Origin: Acidaminococcaceae bacterium
Lineage (GTDB): Bacteria; Bacillota; Negativicutes; Acidaminococcales; Acidaminococcaceae
DNA length: 47,452 bases
NCBI GenBank assembly: GCA_017554485.1
Contig: JAFZIG010000168.1
Location: 1 to 47,452 of the forward strand
Direction of reading: 5' to 3'
The notes under the pieces were generated by a model. That model had not been told where the DNA came from. It saw only the letters and a list, made by a program, of their open reading frames with translations, and made no database searches. The position numbers and the translations under genes were made by a program. Of the stretch, positions 40,828 through 47,452 are shown one piece after another. Within the stretch, counting starts at the first letter, position 1. Each line of letters begins with the position of its first letter.

Positions 40828-41007
40828 TTACTTCAGGTTTTCCAAATAATATAGCAGGCCTTCGATCGCAGCAATGATCAAAAGCAAAATCAACAACAGC
40901 CTGCCCCGGTCTTGCAAATCAAAAATGGTTTTAGGCCTTCCCAGAAATTCCAGGAAGGCCTGAATAAAATCACTTGTTTTTTGTAACGAATTGCGCTCAT
41001 CGTGCAT
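40828..41007 (-). CDS. Small membrane protein of unknown function (59 aa)
   Basis: ATG 41007 to TAA 40828 encodes 59 residues: a polar N-terminal half (MHDERNSLQKTSDF, IQAFLEFLGRPKTIFDLQDRG) and one hydrophobic helix (about 37-54, LLLILLLIIAAIEGLLYYL). It ends ENLK. GAGGA lies 7-8 bases before the ATG, and a near-consensus promoter stands 26 bases upstream of it. The codons look normal for the window. I do not recognise a family. It could be a subunit or regulator of the MacAB-like transporter encoded just upstream, or an independent membrane peptide. Confidence 0.65.
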   Translation of the reverse strand: MHDERNSLQKTSDFIQAFLEFLGRPKTIFDLQDRGRLLLILLLIIAAIEGLLYYLENLK

Positions 41008-41032
41008 GTATGTTTCCTCTGTTTGTTCCCGT

Positions 41033-41061
41033 ATTGTATCGGTGCCGCTATATCCTGTCCA
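41033..41061 (-). promoter_or_regulatory. Promoter of the 59-aa membrane protein
   Basis: TGGACA (41061-41056), 17 bases, TACAAT (41038-41033). It lies in the 90-base gap after the permease gene, and the predicted start near 41026 leaves a short leader. Confidence 0.7.
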
Positions 41062-41097
41062 GCCAAAAGCATTTTTGTGCTTCGCCGCACAGCGTTC

Positions 41098-42312
41098 TTA
41101 TTCATACCGCAGGGCTTCGATAGGATCCAGCAGGGCAGCTTTCCGGGCCGGGTAGATGCCAAAGAACACACCGATACCTACAGAAAAGACAACTGAAATA
41201 ATAATGATGGGAACAGAAATGACCGTCTTCCACTCCGCAAAGGTGCTGATAGCATAGGATGCGCCGATACCCAACACGACCCCTAAAAAACCGCCGATGA
41301 TGCCAATAACGGCAGACTCAATCAAAAACTGCAGCAGAATATTGTTGTAAGTTGCGCCCAGGGCTTTCCGGATACCGATCTCCCGGGTACGCTCCGTCAC
41401 GGACACCAGCATGATGTTCATAATGCCGATGCCGCCCACCAGCAGGCTGATGGCCGCGATACAGCCCAACAGCATGGTGATGGTGTTGGCTGTGCTCATC
41501 ATGGTGTCCATGAGGGCCGCCAGGTTACGCACAGAGAAGTCATCGTCATCCGCGTTTTTGATCCGGTGGCGGATACGGAGCAGGTTTTCTACTTCCGCCT
41601 GCACGCCGTCAATGACATTTTCATTTTGCGCCTGTATGGTAATGTTATTCACGTAGGTGATGCCCATCATCCGGTTCATGGCCGTAGTCAGGGGAACAAG
41701 GACGAAGTCGTCCTGGTCCTGGCCGTTGGAAGACTGCCCCTTAGCGCCTAATACGCCTACCACTTTAAAAGGCGCCTTGTTGATGCGGATGGTCTTGCCT
41801 ACGGGATCCCCTTCCGGGAACAGATTGTCCACAATCGTCTTGCCGATGACGCAGACACGGTCTCTGCCGTCCATGTCCCGGTCGCTTATATTACGGCCTT
41901 CCTCTACCGTATAATCCCGGATATCAATCAGGTTCGGCGTACTTCCCTGGACATTGCTGGTCCAGTTCTGGTTACCTACCACCAGTTGGTACCCTTTGGA
42001 TACAATAGGAGCCACATATTTGATTCCGTCAATATTCTTTTCAATGGCTTTGGCGTCGTCATAGGTCAGCCGCGCCCCGCTGCCGGCCTGGATGCGGGCC
42101 CCGGTTGCTGTGCGCCCGCCGGATTGGACGATGAGCAGGTTGCTGCCCAGCCGGGAAATATTGTCTTTGATCTGTTCCTTGACGCCAAAGCCCAGACTGA
42201 CCATGGCAATGACGGCGCCCACACCGATGATGATGCCCAACAGTGTCAGCAGCGTGCGCAGCTTGTTGGATATCATGCCGTCAATGGCCATCTTGATCGA
42301 CTCATTGAACAT
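41098..42312 (-). CDS. MacB-type ABC transporter permease
   Basis: A 404-residue permease of the MacB/FtsX fold. One N-terminal membrane helix (about 18-45, LRTLLTLLGIIIGVGAVIAMVSLG) is followed by a large periplasmic core domain (about 46-275) and three C-terminal helices. The conserved ERTREIGIRKALGA coupling segment lies between them. I use ATG 42312 (MFNESIKMAIDG), overlapping the ATPase stop by 11 bases; a GTG eight codons upstream is the alternative. With the ATPase and the MacA-like adaptor it should export peptides, macrolides or envelope lipids. No TolC-like outer-membrane channel is nearby. Confidence 0.9.
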   Translation of the reverse strand: MFNESIKMAIDGMISNKLRTLLTLLGIIIGVGAVIAMVSLGFGVKEQIKDNISRLGSNLLIVQSGGRTATGARIQAGSGARLTYDDAKAIEKNIDGIKYVAPIVSKGYQLVVGNQNWTSNVQGSTPNLIDIRDYTVEEGRNISDRDMDGRDRVCVIGKTIVDNLFPEGDPVGKTIRINKAPFKVVGVLGAKGQSSNGQDQDDFVLVPLTTAMNRMMGITYVNNITIQAQNENVIDGVQAEVENLLRIRHRIKNADDDDFSVRNLAALMDTMMSTANTITMLLGCIAAISLLVGGIGIMNIMLVSVTERTREIGIRKALGATYNNILLQFLIESAVIGIIGGFLGVVLGIGASYAISTFAEWKTVISVPIIIISVVFSVGIGVFFGIYPARKAALLDPIEALRYE

Positions 42313-43003
42313 AATCGTGTACCAGCCTTTCGTCACTGTTCAGGTGACCGTCCCGCATCACCAGGATGCGTTTGGTCTGCTGCCCGATATCCGGCTCATG
42401 GGTAACCATGACGATGGTCTTGCCCATAGCATTCAGTTTCTTGAATATCTCCATAATTTCATAACTGGATTTCGTATCCAGGTTGCCGGTAGGTTCATCT
42501 GCCATAACGATTGCAGGATTATTGATCAGAGCCCTGGCAATAGCAACCCGCTGCCGCTGCCCGCCGGACAGTTCATTGGGTTTATGCCCGATGCGATCCC
42601 CCAGCCCTACATCTTCCAGGGCTTTCCTGGCCCTCTCCATCCGTTCTTCTTCCGGAACACCCGCATACACCAGCGGCAAAGCCACGTTCTGCTGGGCCGA
42701 AATTTTGGAAAGCAGGTTAAAATTCTGGAACACAAAGCCGATCTTGGCGTTCCGGGTGCGGGCCAGTTCGTCATCACTCAGCCCCGCCACCTCTTTCCCG
42801 TCCAGGTAGTACTTGCCGGAGGTGGGACGGTCCAGACAGCCCAGAATATTCATCATGGTTGATTTGCCGCTGCCGGAAGGTCCCATGATGGCGACAAAAT
42901 CCCCTTCCTCCACGCTGAAATTCACATGATCCAGCGCCTGCAGAATGGTATCGCCCATGGTAAACTGCTTCACTATGTCTTCCAGTACAATGACATCTGC
43001 CAT
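42302..43003 (-). CDS. MacB/LolD-type ABC transporter ATP-binding protein
   Basis: A 233-residue ATPase. Walker A is GPSGSGKST, the signature is LSGGQRQRVAIARAL, and Walker B is PAIVMADEPTGNLD, followed by the switch His in MVTHEPD. The ATG at 43003 has GGGGG 6 bases upstream, better than the ATG two codons before. Here ATPase and permease are separate polypeptides, whereas E. coli MacB is a fusion. Closely linked to the permease (11-base overlap). Confidence 0.93.
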   Translation of the reverse strand: MADVIVLEDIVKQFTMGDTILQALDHVNFSVEEGDFVAIMGPSGSGKSTMMNILGCLDRPTSGKYYLDGKEVAGLSDDELARTRNAKIGFVFQNFNLLSKISAQQNVALPLVYAGVPEEERMERARKALEDVGLGDRIGHKPNELSGGQRQRVAIARALINNPAIVMADEPTGNLDTKSSYEIMEIFKKLNAMGKTIVMVTHEPDIGQQTKRILVMRDGHLNSDERLVHDYVQ

Positions 43004-43102
43004 GCTCATCCCCCGTTTCCTGTGCCGCGTTTTTTAATCTGTTGCCTTGTCACGCTGATGCAAAATCAGCGACCGGTCAACCTTATTCTGACTTCCGCTT
43101 AT

Positions 43103-44191
43103 TTATATACGCGGCGCGCCTCCCGGGCCTCCCCGCATATTGTTATTATTCTGTTTTGCTTTCAACGTCTTCACCACCAGTTTGTCTCCCTGACGCAGCT
43201 GGTCGCTTTTGACGGCTATGCTTTCGTCACCACTCATGCCCACTTCCACATCAATTTCCGTTTCCTGCTTGGTCTGCGGGTCGTATTTCTTCACATATTT
43301 GCGACCGCCGTCAAAGAAGATACAATTCTGGGGAACCATCAGCACATTGCCGGCCTCGCTGATGATGATATTGGTCCGGGCCGTCATGGTGGGGAACAGC
43401 TTGTTTTTGGAGTTGGCAACATCAACATATACTTTATAGTAAACTACGTTGTTGGTAGTGGTAGCGCTGCGGGAAATCAGCCGTACTATACCTTCAAAGG
43501 TTTCTTCCGGATAGGAATCCACTGTAAACTCTACCTTCTGGCCTACTTTAATCTGGCCAATATCCGATTCGTCAACCAGGGTCTCTATCTGCATTTTATC
43601 CAAATTGGCAATAGACATGATGACCTGGGGCGAACTGATACCGGAGCTGATGGTCTGGCCTACCGGGGTGGGCTTGCCAATGACATAGCCGTCGATTGGC
43701 GAATAAATATAGGTATCATTGGTATTGGAGACCGCCTGTTCATGGGCCGCCTTGGCTACCCTGTAATTCATCAGGGCGGTGTCATAAGCCTGCTGTGCAA
43801 TCGCTCCCTTTTCCACAAGCCTCCTGTAACGCTCCAGGGTCAGCGCCGCCTCATTCAGCGTGGCTTCCCGCTGCTCTTCCGTCGCCTTCAGTGAAGAATC
43901 GTCCAGCCGCAATAACAGTTGGCCTGCCTTGACATGATCGTTTTCTTCCACAAAAACCTCTACGATACGCCCGGTGATCTTGGAACTGATATCCACATTG
44001 TCCAGCGCAGTGAGGCTGCCTGTGGCTGAAACGCTTTTCTGCAGGTTCCCGTATTCCACGGACGCGGTTTTCACCGTTTCCGTTTTTGCTGCCTTCTGGT
44101 TCTGGTAATATTTATAGCCTCCGAAACAAGCCCCGATCAGAATTACTAAAAATAAAAGGGCATACAGATTGTTCTTTATAAATTTCATCAT
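43103..44191 (-). CDS. MacA/HlyD-type periplasmic adaptor protein
   Basis: A 362-residue membrane fusion protein. A single N-terminal membrane helix (about 6-26) precedes a lipoyl-like segment (ISSKITGRIVEVFVEENDHVKAGQLLLRLD), a short alpha-hairpin (about 95-150), and beta-barrel and membrane-proximal domains. The C-terminus is Asn/Gly-rich (NNNNMRGGPGGAPRI). I start at ATG 44191; an in-frame GTG three codons upstream overlaps the GGGAG ribosome site. It links the ATPase/permease pair to an outer-membrane channel encoded elsewhere. It begins the MacAB unit. Confidence 0.92.
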   Translation of the reverse strand: MMKFIKNNLYALLFLVILIGACFGGYKYYQNQKAAKTETVKTASVEYGNLQKSVSATGSLTALDNVDISSKITGRIVEVFVEENDHVKAGQLLLRLDDSSLKATEEQREATLNEAALTLERYRRLVEKGAIAQQAYDTALMNYRVAKAAHEQAVSNTNDTYIYSPIDGYVIGKPTPVGQTISSGISSPQVIMSIANLDKMQIETLVDESDIGQIKVGQKVEFTVDSYPEETFEGIVRLISRSATTTNNVVYYKVYVDVANSKNKLFPTMTARTNIIISEAGNVLMVPQNCIFFDGGRKYVKKYDPQTKQETEIDVEVGMSGDESIAVKSDQLRQGDKLVVKTLKAKQNNNNMRGGPGGAPRI

Positions 44192-44200
44192 GCTGATCAC

Positions 44201-44352
44201 GCTCCCGTACCGCTTTATCTTGTCTCTTTACGATAATTTTATATATCATCATCATTTTATGGCTATATTGTAACCATTAATTGTGACATTTTTATGTTAG
44301 GAAAAACAAAAAACCATAATTACCTTCTTTTTTCCTGACAATGCGCCTGTCT
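44201..44352 (-). promoter_or_regulatory. AT-rich gap upstream of the MacA-like gene
   Basis: A long AT-rich inverted repeat (AGGAAAAA near 44299-44306, TTTTTCCT at 44329-44336) follows the phosphatase gene and may terminate it. Several -10-like boxes (TACAAT, TAAAAT) lie nearer the adaptor gene without a decisive -35. A promoter is likely here but cannot be placed. Confidence 0.35.
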
Positions 44353-45168
44353 TTATTTCAGCAGGCGGTCTTGCAGTTCCTTCAGGGTTGCATCGGTAAT
44401 CCCGATAACCTGTTTCAAATAACCTGCCGGTGACCCTCCCAGGCTGCACATCTCCTCCCGGGCTGTCTGCAGGCAGTCTTTGTCCGCCAGATACATCATG
44501 CGCAATACCGCTTTTGCCTGTTCATTCCGGTAACGTTCCGGCAGGTTCTTTAGCTTCTGTTCCAGCCAGGGCTCCACTACGGTATTGGTTTCCATATAGT
44601 CTTCTTCAATCGTGTCCCAGGAAACATTTAGCAGCGTCAGCAGGAATGCGGTGATGATTCCCGTACGGTCCTTGCCCCCATTGCAATGATAGAGCAGGGC
44701 GCCGTCCTTTTGGGATAACAGCAGTTCAAAAAAGCGGCGGGTCGCGCTTTGGGACTGTTGTGACGTAATAAACTTACGGTAAATATCCTGCAGATATTGC
44801 TGCGGTGTATAGGACGGTCCGCTGGTCATGTTGATCAGGATGTCCAGCACACTGATTTTTTTCTGTGCTGCCCCTGCCGCGCTAAATGCGCCTAAACCCA
44901 ACTGGTCGTCGCTGAGCAGGGGAATGTGGAAATGATCTACAATTCCCCACTGGGGATCCGGACGTTCTTCGCTCTCTTTGGCGCTTCGCAGGTCCACAAC
45001 GGTACGTACCCGGTATGTGCCTAACAGGACTGCCGCATCCGCTGCGCTGAGGTCGCTTAAGCGGCCGCACCGGATCAGTTTGCGTTCTCTGATCCTGCGT
45101 CCATCCTGAATCACTGTTTCCCCCAGGTCCCGGATGTTTTTCTGTTTTTCCAGAATGATAGGTATCAT
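44353..45168 (-). CDS. Tyrosine/serine protein phosphatase (Y_phosphatase3 type)
   Basis: A 271-residue phosphatase of the dual-specificity-like bacterial family. The signature HCNGGKDRTG places the catalytic Cys162 and Arg168 in a CX5R loop. The N-terminal NIRDLGE and CGRLSDLSAADAAVL segments are typical of this family. No signal peptide is seen. Its ATG overlaps the proA stop (ATGA), so it is co-translated with proline synthesis genes, an unexpected partner. Substrates could be phosphotyrosine proteins or phosphoinositide-like lipids. Confidence 0.88.
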   Translation of the reverse strand: MIPIILEKQKNIRDLGETVIQDGRRIRERKLIRCGRLSDLSAADAAVLLGTYRVRTVVDLRSAKESEERPDPQWGIVDHFHIPLLSDDQLGLGAFSAAGAAQKKISVLDILINMTSGPSYTPQQYLQDIYRKFITSQQSQSATRRFFELLLSQKDGALLYHCNGGKDRTGIITAFLLTLLNVSWDTIEEDYMETNTVVEPWLEQKLKNLPERYRNEQAKAVLRMMYLADKDCLQTAREEMCSLGGSPAGYLKQVIGITDATLKELQDRLLK

Positions 45169-46409
45169 GGGCGAACCTGTCCGTCTCCACTGATCAGATA
45201 TTTATAGGTAGTCAGTTCCGGCAGGGCCATGGGGCCGCGGGCGTGCAGTTTCTGGGTGCTGATACCGATCTCCGCCCCAAAGCCAAACTGGAAGCCATCC
45301 GTAAAGCGGGTGGACGCATTGGCATATACGCAGGCGGCATCCACCATCTGCTGGAATTTGCGCGCATTTGCCAGGCTGCGGGTCACGATGCATTCGCTGT
45401 GCTTCGTACCGTACTTTGAAATATGTTCAATGGCTGCCTCCACATCTTCCACAACCTTCACCGACAATCGCAGGTCGCCGTACTCTGTGGCCCAGTCTTC
45501 GTCTGTGGCAGGGATGGCGTCCTTGTCCATGGCGCAGACGGTTTCATCGCCTATGATCTGTACGCCTTTTTCCTTAAGTGCCTGCAGCATGTGAGGCAGG
45601 AAGTCCTGTACCGCGTCTTTATGTACCAGCATGGTCTCCATGGCGTTGCATACGCCGGGGCGCTGGGTCTTAGCGTTGATGATGATCTTTTCTGCCATTG
45701 CATAATCCGCGCCGGCATCCACAAAGGTATGGCAAACTCCCACGCCGGTTTCAATGACCGGCACACTGGCATTGCCTACCACGGCCTGGATCAGGCGTCC
45801 GCTGCCCCGGGGGATCACTACGTCCACCAGACCGTTCAGGGTGATCAGTTCCTGGACCGCCCCATGGTCCGTACTGGTGATGAACTGAATGCTGCCTGCA
45901 GGAATGCCTGCCTTTTCCGCCGCACTCCGCAAAACATCAGCAATTTTTGTATTGGAATGGATGGCTTCGCTGCCGCCTTTCAGGATGACCGCGTTGCCGC
46001 TCTTCAGGCATAACCCGATGGCATCTGCCGTCACGTTGGGGCGGGCTTCATAAATGATGCCGATTACGCCCAGGGGCACAAGGATCTTGGTAACCGTCAG
46101 TCCGTTAGGCAGTGTGCTGCCGCCGATGATTTCGCCTACAGGATCTTTTAACGCCGCCACCTGCCGCAGCCCCTCAGCCATATCCGCCAGCCTGGCCGGC
46201 GTCAACAGTAACCGGTCCAACAGGGATGCCTTCATGTTTTTTGCCTTGCCTGCTGCCATATCGGCCGCATTGGCTGCCAAAATTTCTTCCTGCCCTGCCA
46301 GCAAGGCCTCTGCCATAGCTTCCAACGCGCTGTTCTTTATTACCGGCGAAACCGCTGCCAGCAGCCGCGCTGCGGCCGCGGCTTCCATCGCCTGTTCCCG
46401 TATCGTCAT
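45165..46409 (-). CDS. proA: Glutamate-5-semialdehyde dehydrogenase (gamma-glutamyl phosphate reductase)
   Basis: Second step of proline synthesis: reduces gamma-glutamyl phosphate with NADPH. From ATG 46409 (MTIREQAMEAAAAARLL) the protein is 414 residues, the normal size. AAGG is 7 bases upstream. The frame stays open 54 codons further, but that stretch lacks ProA similarity. Motifs EARPNVTADAIGLCLKSGN and the catalytic-Cys region QRPGVCNAMETMLVH are present. It is 184 bases after proB. A possible promoter (AGGACA, 17 bases, TATAAA at 46463-46435) lies in that gap. Confidence 0.95.
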   Translation of the reverse strand: MTIREQAMEAAAAARLLAAVSPVIKNSALEAMAEALLAGQEEILAANAADMAAGKAKNMKASLLDRLLLTPARLADMAEGLRQVAALKDPVGEIIGGSTLPNGLTVTKILVPLGVIGIIYEARPNVTADAIGLCLKSGNAVILKGGSEAIHSNTKIADVLRSAAEKAGIPAGSIQFITSTDHGAVQELITLNGLVDVVIPRGSGRLIQAVVGNASVPVIETGVGVCHTFVDAGADYAMAEKIIINAKTQRPGVCNAMETMLVHKDAVQDFLPHMLQALKEKGVQIIGDETVCAMDKDAIPATDEDWATEYGDLRLSVKVVEDVEAAIEHISKYGTKHSECIVTRSLANARKFQQMVDAACVYANASTRFTDGFQFGFGAEIGISTQKLHARGPMALPELTTYKYLISGDGQVRP

Positions 46410-46593
46410 CTTCACACCTTCTTTTCCTTCCATATTTATACTGTCGTTTGCCAGCTTTGTCCTAATTCCTTTCATCGCAGTCATTGTCATACCACGTTGC
46501 CAAAAAAACAGAACTTGTAGCCTAAATTTACGAAAACACTGATGAATTTGCTCGCACATCTGTCTCTGCACAAACTCATTTAACCCTATTTTC
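46410..46593 (-). promoter_or_regulatory. Gap between proB and proA with a possible promoter
   Basis: AGGACA (46463-46458) and TATAAA (46440-46435), 17 bases apart, could start transcription just before proA. No hairpin followed by a T-run was found. proA may also be read from proB. Confidence 0.35.
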
Positions 46594-47452
46594 CTACAAA
46601 ATTACCAGGTCGTCCCGGTGGATCACTTCATCATAGGTTTTTTCACCCAAAATACTTTCAATTTCACTGCTCTTATGTCCCTTTATCTTTGCCAGTTCCA
46701 GAGACGAATAATGGCTCAGGCCCCGGGCCAGTTCATTGCCGTTTTCATCTTTCACGCTGACAGTATGTCCTGCCTCGAAATCACCGGAGACTTCCTTTAT
46801 CCCGGCAGGCAGGATACTGCTTCCTCCCGGCCGGCGGATGGCTTTGGCACAGCCGGCGTCAACCAGCAGGGAACCTTCTATGCGGGAACCGAAGGCCAGC
46901 CAGCGTTTGCGGAACTGCAGCCGGTTTTCCCGGGAAATGAACAGGGTCCCCAGCTGCTCTCCCTGAAGGATCCGTGTAATTGCATTGGGTTCCGTACCCG
47001 AAGCGATGATCATGCTGATACCGGAACTGGTAGCTGCTTTGGCCGCCTGGATCTTGGTAAACATGCCTCCCGTGCCAAAACCGCTCCCTGCCGCGCCGGC
47101 GCTGGCTTCCACCTCCGGAGTGATCTCCTTTACCTCATATACCAGCTTAGCGTCCGAATGGGTTTTCGGGTTGGCTGTGTACAGCCCGTCTATATCGCTG
47201 AGCAGGATATCCAGGTCCGCATCCACGATGCCCGCCACCAGCGCGGACATGTTGTCGTTGTCACCGATCTTCAGATCATCCAGGGCTACCACGTCATTTT
47301 CGTTGACAATAGGGATGACTCCCTGCTTCAGCAGTTCCATAAAGGTGTTGCGGGAATTGGTGTAACGGTGCCGGTCCAGCACTTCCGTCCGGGTCAGCAG
47401 CACCTGGGCCACGATCTGCCCGTATTCCGCAAACAGCTTTTCATAGGTGTTC
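46594..47452 (-). CDS. proB: Glutamate 5-kinase (5' end outside window)
   Basis: Phosphorylates glutamate in the first step of proline synthesis. The gene is cut by the right window edge. The frame continues through 47452 (NTYEKLFAEYGQIVAQVLLT), so the start codon and roughly the first 85-90 residues are missing. The amino-acid kinase domain shows VPIVNENDVV-like IPIVNENDVVALDDLKIGDND and GTGGMFTKIQAAK. A PUA domain forms the last 75 residues or so (GSLLVDAGCAKAIRRPGGSSILPAGI). Proline feedback acts on this enzyme in the family. Confidence 0.95.
   Translation of the reverse strand, partial: NTYEKLFAEYGQIVAQVLLTRTEVLDRHRYTNSRNTFMELLKQGVIPIVNENDVVALDDLKIGDNDNMSALVAGIVDADLDILLSDIDGLYTANPKTHSDAKLVYEVKEITPEVEASAGAAGSGFGTGGMFTKIQAAKAATSSGISMIIASGTEPNAITRILQGEQLGTLFISRENRLQFRKRWLAFGSRIEGSLLVDAGCAKAIRRPGGSSILPAGIKEVSGDFEAGHTVSVKDENGNELARGLSHYSSLELAKIKGHKSSEIESILGEKTYDEVIHRDDLVIL

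Noticed and set aside
42926..43894. Plus-strand 322-codon open frame
   Set aside because: Antisense to the MacA-like gene; no domain, no ribosome site, and aromatic/His-rich composition typical of shadow frames here.
46410..46571. 54-residue N-terminal extension of proA
   Set aside because: The upstream frame is open, but a normal start with a ribosome site at 46409 gives the usual ProA length.
1..47452. CRISPR array, tRNA/rRNA genes, insertion sequences, phage genes
   Set aside because: No regularly spaced repeats, transposase or integrase motifs, or tRNA-like cloverleaf sequences were seen on either strand.

Overview
The window reads as chromosome of a diderm (outer-membrane-bearing) Firmicute of the class Negativicutes. 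It combines Firmicutes-style gene order (radC-mreBCD-pbp2-rodA-radical SAM pair-rng; proBA ... nadD-yqeK-LCP-rsfS) with lipopolysaccharide and outer-membrane genes (Kdo transferase, HldE, an LptD-like protein, two OmpM-type porins with an SLH domain). The OmpM type and moderate GC suggest Acidaminococcaceae (Phascolarctobacterium/Acidaminococcus-like), but the genus is a guess. Every gene I can support lies on the minus strand, so transcription runs from high to low coordinates. No tRNA, rRNA, CRISPR array or insertion sequence was seen.

Layout, right to left. 46594-47452 is proB, cut by the window edge, followed by proA and a tyrosine phosphatase that overlaps proA by ATGA. 41098-44191 is a MacA/MacB-type export system. 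40828-41007 is a 59-codon membrane-protein gene with its own promoter. 36600-40707 is nadD-yqeK-LCP-rsfS-cvfB, with a clear promoter and terminator. Then come an M48 metalloprotease, two tandem OmpM porins with near-consensus promoters and related 5' leaders, and an exported protein of unknown function. 18889-31033 is a long cell-shape/RNA cluster: two small membrane proteins, an RseC-like protein, radC, mreBCD, PBP2, rodA, two radical-SAM-associated proteins and RNase G. 10887-18668 is an envelope cluster: a repeat-containing exported protein, LptD-like, hldE, diacylglycerol kinase, and an LTA-synthase/pEtN-transferase-like enzyme. 1782-10725 holds a complete nine-gene shikimate-to-phenylalanine/tyrosine cluster (aroF, tyrA, aroB, aroA, aroC, pheA, aroE, aroK, aroQ). 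waaA follows behind its own promoter and a structured leader.

The most interesting element is upstream of aroF. A 34-codon leader peptide packed with Tyr/Phe codons (FPFSYSYYYDYGRFAW) is followed by a strong intrinsic terminator. Leader segments can pair in mutually exclusive ways, as in classical ribosome-mediated attenuation. This would make the aromatic cluster respond mainly to charged tRNA-Tyr. A second small ORF (22 codons) starts almost at the predicted transcription start of the waaA leader. Other points are conserved porin leaders, a foldback element between mreB and mreC, an LptD-like protein with a long charged, internally duplicated linker, and an unknown exported protein with a roughly 20-residue repeat.
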